Made by a program: the position numbers and the translations under genes | Notes under the pieces: model-generated | What the model was told of the DNA's origin: nothing | What the model saw: the letters and a program-made list of their open reading frames with translations, nothing else | Database searches by the model: none | NCBI GenBank assembly: GCA_003444615.1 | Contig: DLUN01000096.1 | Coordinates: 1-9,575, forward strand | Length of the DNA stretch: 9,575 nt | DNA from: Syntrophomonas sp. | Lineage (GTDB): Bacteria > Bacillota > Syntrophomonadia > Syntrophomonadales > Syntrophomonadaceae | Reading direction: 5' to 3' | Shown here: positions 7,370 through 9,575 of the stretch, in pieces | Layout: every line of letters begins with the position of its first letter | Numbering within the stretch: the stretch's first letter is position 1

Positions 7370-7376
7370 CACCTCT
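7370..7376 (-). promoter_or_regulatory. Ribosome binding site that fixes the sspH start
   Basis: AGAGGTG on the minus strand stands six bases before the ATG at 7363. The alternative GTG start at 7372 lies within this site and would leave no ribosome binding site of its own. Confidence 0.6.
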
Positions 7377-7429
7377 TTTTTTATTAGCTTGCCTCAGCCA
7401 CACTATAATTATTTATCCGAAGTCTCCTT

Positions 7430-8383
7430 TTAGGAATGAGATGTGTCATTATAACTGTCCAGGTGCACCGTGGTCATTGCGTATAAATCACCGTTTATGA
7501 TATCTTCAACTTTTTCAGCAATATCATGAGCTTTAACCAAGGGCAATGAGCCATCCACTTCAATATGAAGGGAGATTACTTTGTAAGCTCCATAGTCATG
7601 TACAGCAATATCATGGGTGGACATTACACCAGGTACAGTATAGGCCAATTCGTTAATCCTTTCTAATTGTTCCTCATCCGCTTCACCGATTATTTTGGAA
7701 GATGAGTCTAAAAATATTTCAATGCCAGTCCAGATTATTAAAATTGACACAGCCATACCTAAAACGGCATCGACGCGATAATAGCCATATTTTGATGCCA
7801 ATATGGCCACAGCTACCAAAAACGAGGCTATGGCATCGGTTCGGTGATGCCAAGCATCAGCAATCAAGGCTGAAGACTTAATACGGTTTCCCAATTCTAT
7901 GGATATTCTGGACATCAATTCTTTCACCAAAGCGGCTGCGACCATAAAAGCTGCTATCAGTAAGCTGCCGCGAACTGGAGTATTAGCCAAATAGCGCTGA
8001 TAAGAATCGTAACCAAACTTAACGCCCACTGCCAAAAGCATTAAAGCAATTATCAGGGTAGCGATAAACTCTATGCGGCCATGTCCATAAGGATGTCTCT
8101 GATCAGCGGGCATTGAGGACATCTTGAAACCTATAATTACCACTAACGAAGTCAATACATCAGAAGCTGTATGAACAGCATCTGCCAGCATAGAAATACT
8201 GTTAAGCATAAGGCCGAATACCATTTTTATGACTGCTAAAAATATGTTACCGATGATGCTAATCCATGCTTCCAGATAGGCGACTCGTTTACGATATTCA
8301 GGTTTTGCCAATTCTTGACTATTGGTGCGCTCAACGGTGTGCCGCAAAAGAAAGTCAGAAATATTTACCGTTAACCGATCCAT
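7430..8383 (-). CDS. Cation diffusion facilitator metal exporter (CzcD/FieF-like)
   Basis: The 317-residue inner membrane protein exports divalent metal ions in exchange for protons. It has about six hydrophobic segments (about 38-60, 64-87, 107-125, 138-156, 173-196, 206-225) and a cytoplasmic C-terminal domain (about 235-310). The intramembrane metal site is seen as two HxxxD pairs: H71/D75 in LADAVHTASD (with D68) and H179/D183 in DAWHHRTD. HPYGHGRIE (97-105) is the usual loop after the second helix. Histidines in the C-terminal domain (H257, H262, H273, H307) are candidates for regulatory metal binding. The ATG at 8383 follows AAGGAG (minus strand, 8396-8391) at seven bases. A NiCo-type riboswitch and terminator lie immediately upstream, which suggests cobalt or nickel export, although HxxxD pairs also fit zinc. 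Confidence 0.93.
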   Translation of the reverse strand: MDRLTVNISDFLLRHTVERTNSQELAKPEYRKRVAYLEAWISIIGNIFLAVIKMVFGLMLNSISMLADAVHTASDVLTSLVVIIGFKMSSMPADQRHPYGHGRIEFIATLIIALMLLAVGVKFGYDSYQRYLANTPVRGSLLIAAFMVAAALVKELMSRISIELGNRIKSSALIADAWHHRTDAIASFLVAVAILASKYGYYRVDAVLGMAVSILIIWTGIEIFLDSSSKIIGEADEEQLERINELAYTVPGVMSTHDIAVHDYGAYKVISLHIEVDGSLPLVKAHDIAEKVEDIINGDLYAMTTVHLDSYNDTSHS

Positions 8384-8405
8384 ATCAACACTCCTTGGTA
8401 TTAGT

Positions 8406-8457
8406 AAAAAAACCGTGGGACTTAGTATATTTACAAAAACAATAGTCCCACGGTTTT
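8406..8457 (-). terminator. Regulated intrinsic terminator of the exporter leader
   Basis: A perfect 14-base inverted repeat, AAAACCGTGGGACT (minus strand 8457-8444) and AGTCCCACGGTTTT (8422-8409), has a 21-base loop. On the minus strand it runs into seven consecutive T residues (8412-8406). It ends only nine bases before the exporter's ribosome binding site, so termination here would leave the exporter untranscribed. Its 5' arm is shared with the riboswitch aptamer. It also lies downstream of tlp and can end that transcript. Confidence 0.88.
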
Positions 8458-8498
8458 ATTCCGCTGCCAATAATCGGCCCAGCATATGCCTGACTAAT
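8441..8498 (-). promoter_or_regulatory. NiCo (czcD) riboswitch aptamer, compact form
   Basis: Minus-strand leader RNA upstream of a CDF exporter. Elements in 5' to 3' order are: P1 5' strand UAGUC (8496-8492); CAGGCA (8492-8487), the same block I recall in the NiCo aptamer; a very short P2 (GGC-AUAU-GCU, 8490-8481); junction GG (8480-8479); P3 GCC/GGC (8478-8476 with 8468-8466); AG; P4 CGG/CCG (8463-8461 with 8453-8451); the hallmark UGGGAC (8450-8445); and P1 3' strand GACUA (8447-8443). The four-stem order and the GGGC, GGCARC and GUGGGAC blocks match the family, known to bind cobalt or nickel and activate exporters. It is shorter than the characterised example, mainly in P2. The match is by eye and from memory; a covariance search would settle it. 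Confidence 0.72.
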
Positions 8499-8515
8499 TA
8501 TATTAAATTACAAAC

Positions 8516-8545
8516 ATTGTAACATCAGTATAAGAACCATGGCAA
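8516..8545 (-). promoter_or_regulatory. Sigma-A promoter with extended -10 for the riboswitch and exporter
   Basis: On the minus strand TTGCCA (8545-8540) is separated by 18 bases from TACAAT (8521-8516), which is preceded by TGT, an extended -10 motif. The predicted start near 8509 gives a leader that contains the whole aptamer. A closer TATAAT at 8502-8497 would start inside the aptamer and has no -35, so I prefer this one. Confidence 0.65.
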
Positions 8546-8553
8546 GAGTTGGA

Positions 8554-8781
8554 TTACTCATACCCCTTTTCCCGGTCAATGGCTTCATCGCGTATTTCCA
8601 GTCTCATACGTTCCAAGGCATCTTCCCGGCGCTCATTCTTTTTCTTTAGGGCTTGTATTGTCTTGGGATCATCGGTTTCAGCCATCATCTCTTCTACCAG
8701 CTCAATGTTTCTTATGGTATGGTCAATGTTAAACTGGATTCTTTCTACATTATCTCGGCGGTCATCAGGATTGTGCTTCAT
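8554..8781 (-). CDS. tlp: Small acid-soluble spore protein Tlp
   Basis: The 75-residue protein matches the Tlp family (once called thioredoxin-like) through its N-terminal NPDDRRDNVERIQ segment, a central acidic helix, and the C-terminal MRLEIRDEAIDREKGYE. It is highly charged and predicted to be almost wholly helical, with no cysteines and so no thioredoxin active site. Tlp is made in the forespore and accumulates in the spore core; its exact function is not known. The ATG at 8781 follows AAGGAG (minus strand 8794-8789) at seven bases. It is first in a leftward series with the exporter and sspH; the riboswitch promoter starts nine bases after its stop. I could not identify a convincing forespore promoter. 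Confidence 0.88.
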   Translation of the reverse strand: MKHNPDDRRDNVERIQFNIDHTIRNIELVEEMMAETDDPKTIQALKKKNERREDALERMRLEIRDEAIDREKGYE

Positions 8782-8944
8782 AACAACTCTCCTTTTAATA
8801 TAGTAATTTCAACAAATATTATTCGAAATTGACGGTTAATTCTTTAATCTCATGCCCAAATGCCCCCTTGCTACCTATTAATAGTTTGAAAAACTCAGCT
8901 TATGAGCAAACTATGGCTGTAATAAGTTCTGGGAGGTAGTAAAG

Positions 8945-9160
8945 ATGAATTCAGAGCTGTTGTTGAACGAAGCACTTGGTCATCTGGGAGAACTGGAACA
9001 ATTATTTGCTGATTTAGCCAGCCGTAGCGAACACCAGGTGCAGCGCAAGGATTATTTGGATTATCAAGGTCAGATCCAGCAAATGCAGAAAAAACTCAGC
9101 CAGGATCTTGATAATATTGATGACACGGAGACCTTCACTATGTCATTGGACAAATGGTAG
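8945..9160 (+). CDS. Small acidic helical protein, unrecognised
   Basis: Seventy-one residues begin at an ATG eight bases after GGAGG (8932-8936), a strong site that supports a real gene. The protein is acidic and glutamine-rich, has no cysteine or hydrophobic segment, and looks like one or two long helices with coiled-coil tendency (about residues 4-25 and 33-57), followed by a short tail ending in DKW. I do not recognise the family. It is divergent from tlp, with 163 bases between the two starts, and is followed within 140 bases by an insertion sequence. A role in sporulation would be a guess from position only. TTGAAA at 8886-8891 has no good -10 partner. Confidence 0.65.
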   Translation: MNSELLLNEALGHLGELEQLFADLASRSEHQVQRKDYLDYQGQIQQMQKKLSQDLDNIDDTETFTMSLDKW

Positions 9161-9229
9161 TCAGCAGCAAGATATTAGCTTAGCGTAAAATTACTTTGGG
9201 AAAAAGAAGCAGAAAAATAAATAAGAGAA

Positions 9230-9296
9230 AGAGAATCTCCTTGTGATAATATAGAGATGTCCAAAAGCCCTATATTTATAGCAAAGGAGAAACTCT
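9230..9296 (+). repeat. Inverted arms enclosing the transposase ribosome binding site
   Basis: AGAGAATCTCCTT (9230-9242) and AAGGAGAAACTCT (9284-9296) are complementary at 11 of 13 positions, with a 41-base loop. The 3' arm contains the AAGGAG ribosome binding site (9284-9289) of the transposase. An extended -10 like sequence (TGATAATAT, 9244-9252) lies in the loop. Confidence 0.55.
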
Positions 9297-9297
9297 T

Positions 9298-9575
9298 ATG
9301 GAACTAATTATACAGAAAATTGCAGCAACAATCAGCCAAAGATTCGAAGAAGAGTTAAAAAGACTTTTTATCGAGGAAAGAGATATATCTGAATACATAA
9401 TTGCTACCAAAGAAATGCTAGATGAAGTTGGGGTAAAGCTAGTGGCTGAAGCATTGGTAAAGATGGATGAGGCAGTAAGGAACAGTGCGGACAGGAAACG
9501 CAACTGGGTGATAAAAAGCAAAGCTGACCAAAAGAATCTAGCAACTATTTTTGGCGAAGTCAGCTATAAAAGGAC
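9298..9575 (+). CDS. ISLre2 family (UPF0236) transposase, N-terminal part
   Basis: Ninety-two codons are open from the ATG at 9298 to the window edge. The pattern is that of the UPF0236/ISLre2 transposase N-terminus: MELIIQKIAATISQRFEEEL, a long helical region, then the RKRNWVIKSKADQKNLATIFGEVSYKR segment that precedes the catalytic region in this family. Full-length members are usually near 450 residues, so only about a fifth is here and the catalytic residues lie outside. The ATG is eight bases after AAGGAG. Nothing seen so far is broken, but completeness cannot be judged. Its mRNA may be guarded by the inverted arms upstream. Confidence 0.88.
   Translation, partial: MELIIQKIAATISQRFEEELKRLFIEERDISEYIIATKEMLDEVGVKLVAEALVKMDEAVRNSADRKRNWVIKSKADQKNLATIFGEVSYKR

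Larger units (their letters stand above)
9230..9575 (+). mobile_element. Left part of an ISLre2-type insertion sequence
   Basis: The transposase beginning at 9298 identifies an ISLre2 family element cut by the window edge. The true left end cannot be set without the right terminal repeat. I place the feature from the inverted arm at 9230, the first sequence that seems to belong with the transposase leader. The true terminus may lie further left, anywhere between 9161 and 9230. Confidence 0.55.

Noticed and set aside
8497..8502. TATAAT on the minus strand as the -10 of the exporter promoter
   Set aside because: There is no -35 at a proper distance, and its start near 8490 would cut off the 5' strand of the aptamer. 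The TTGCCA/TACAAT pair upstream fits better.
8796..8824. Sigma-G-like promoter GAATA-17-TATATTA upstream of tlp
   Set aside because: Box sequences and spacing fit well, but the transcript would start near 8789 and remove the tlp ribosome binding site (8794-8789).

Overview
The window looks like chromosomal DNA of a low-to-moderate GC, endospore-forming Firmicute, most likely of the class Clostridia. Two small acid-soluble spore protein genes (sspH and tlp) show that the organism makes spores. An AMP-forming acyl-CoA synthetase, a DegV lipid-binding protein, a soluble MEDS-domain histidine kinase and an ISLre2-type transposase are a combination I associate with Syntrophomonas- or Desulfotomaculum-like lineages. 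The genus is an inference only.

Layout. At the left edge a truncated minus-strand gene (1-207) encodes a small zinc-ribbon protein. After a 343-base gap with a good sigma-A promoter, a class I acyl-CoA synthetase (551-2185) runs rightward and ends in a long terminator hairpin. A metallo-beta-lactamase-fold hydrolase follows; its true start is 2371, because a promoter and the previous terminator lie inside the longer open frame. Next comes a DegV family fatty-acid-binding protein (3236-4078), which converges on a leftward CNNM/CBS/CorC-type membrane transporter (4099-5433, TTG start). A 423-base gap without genes precedes a soluble MEDS-domain sensor kinase (5857-7143, TTG start) with no response regulator beside it.

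The right third is a leftward spore and metal block: tlp (8554-8781), then a cation diffusion facilitator exporter (7430-8383), then sspH (7190-7363), closed by a terminator. Between tlp and the exporter lies the most interesting element. It is a compact RNA leader with its own promoter that carries hallmarks of the NiCo (czcD) riboswitch. The 3' half of the aptamer is also the 5' arm of an intrinsic terminator just ahead of the exporter's ribosome binding site. This is the layout of a metal-activated 'on' switch: nickel or cobalt would stabilise the aptamer, prevent termination and switch on the exporter. No clear terminator separates the exporter from sspH, so metal could also affect spore protein transcription.

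The far right holds a small unknown gene (8945-9160) and the first 92 codons of an ISLre2 (UPF0236) transposase, which runs off the window. Its ribosome binding site can pair with an upstream arm, a possible guard against read-through expression. I see no rRNA, tRNA, CRISPR array or phage genes.
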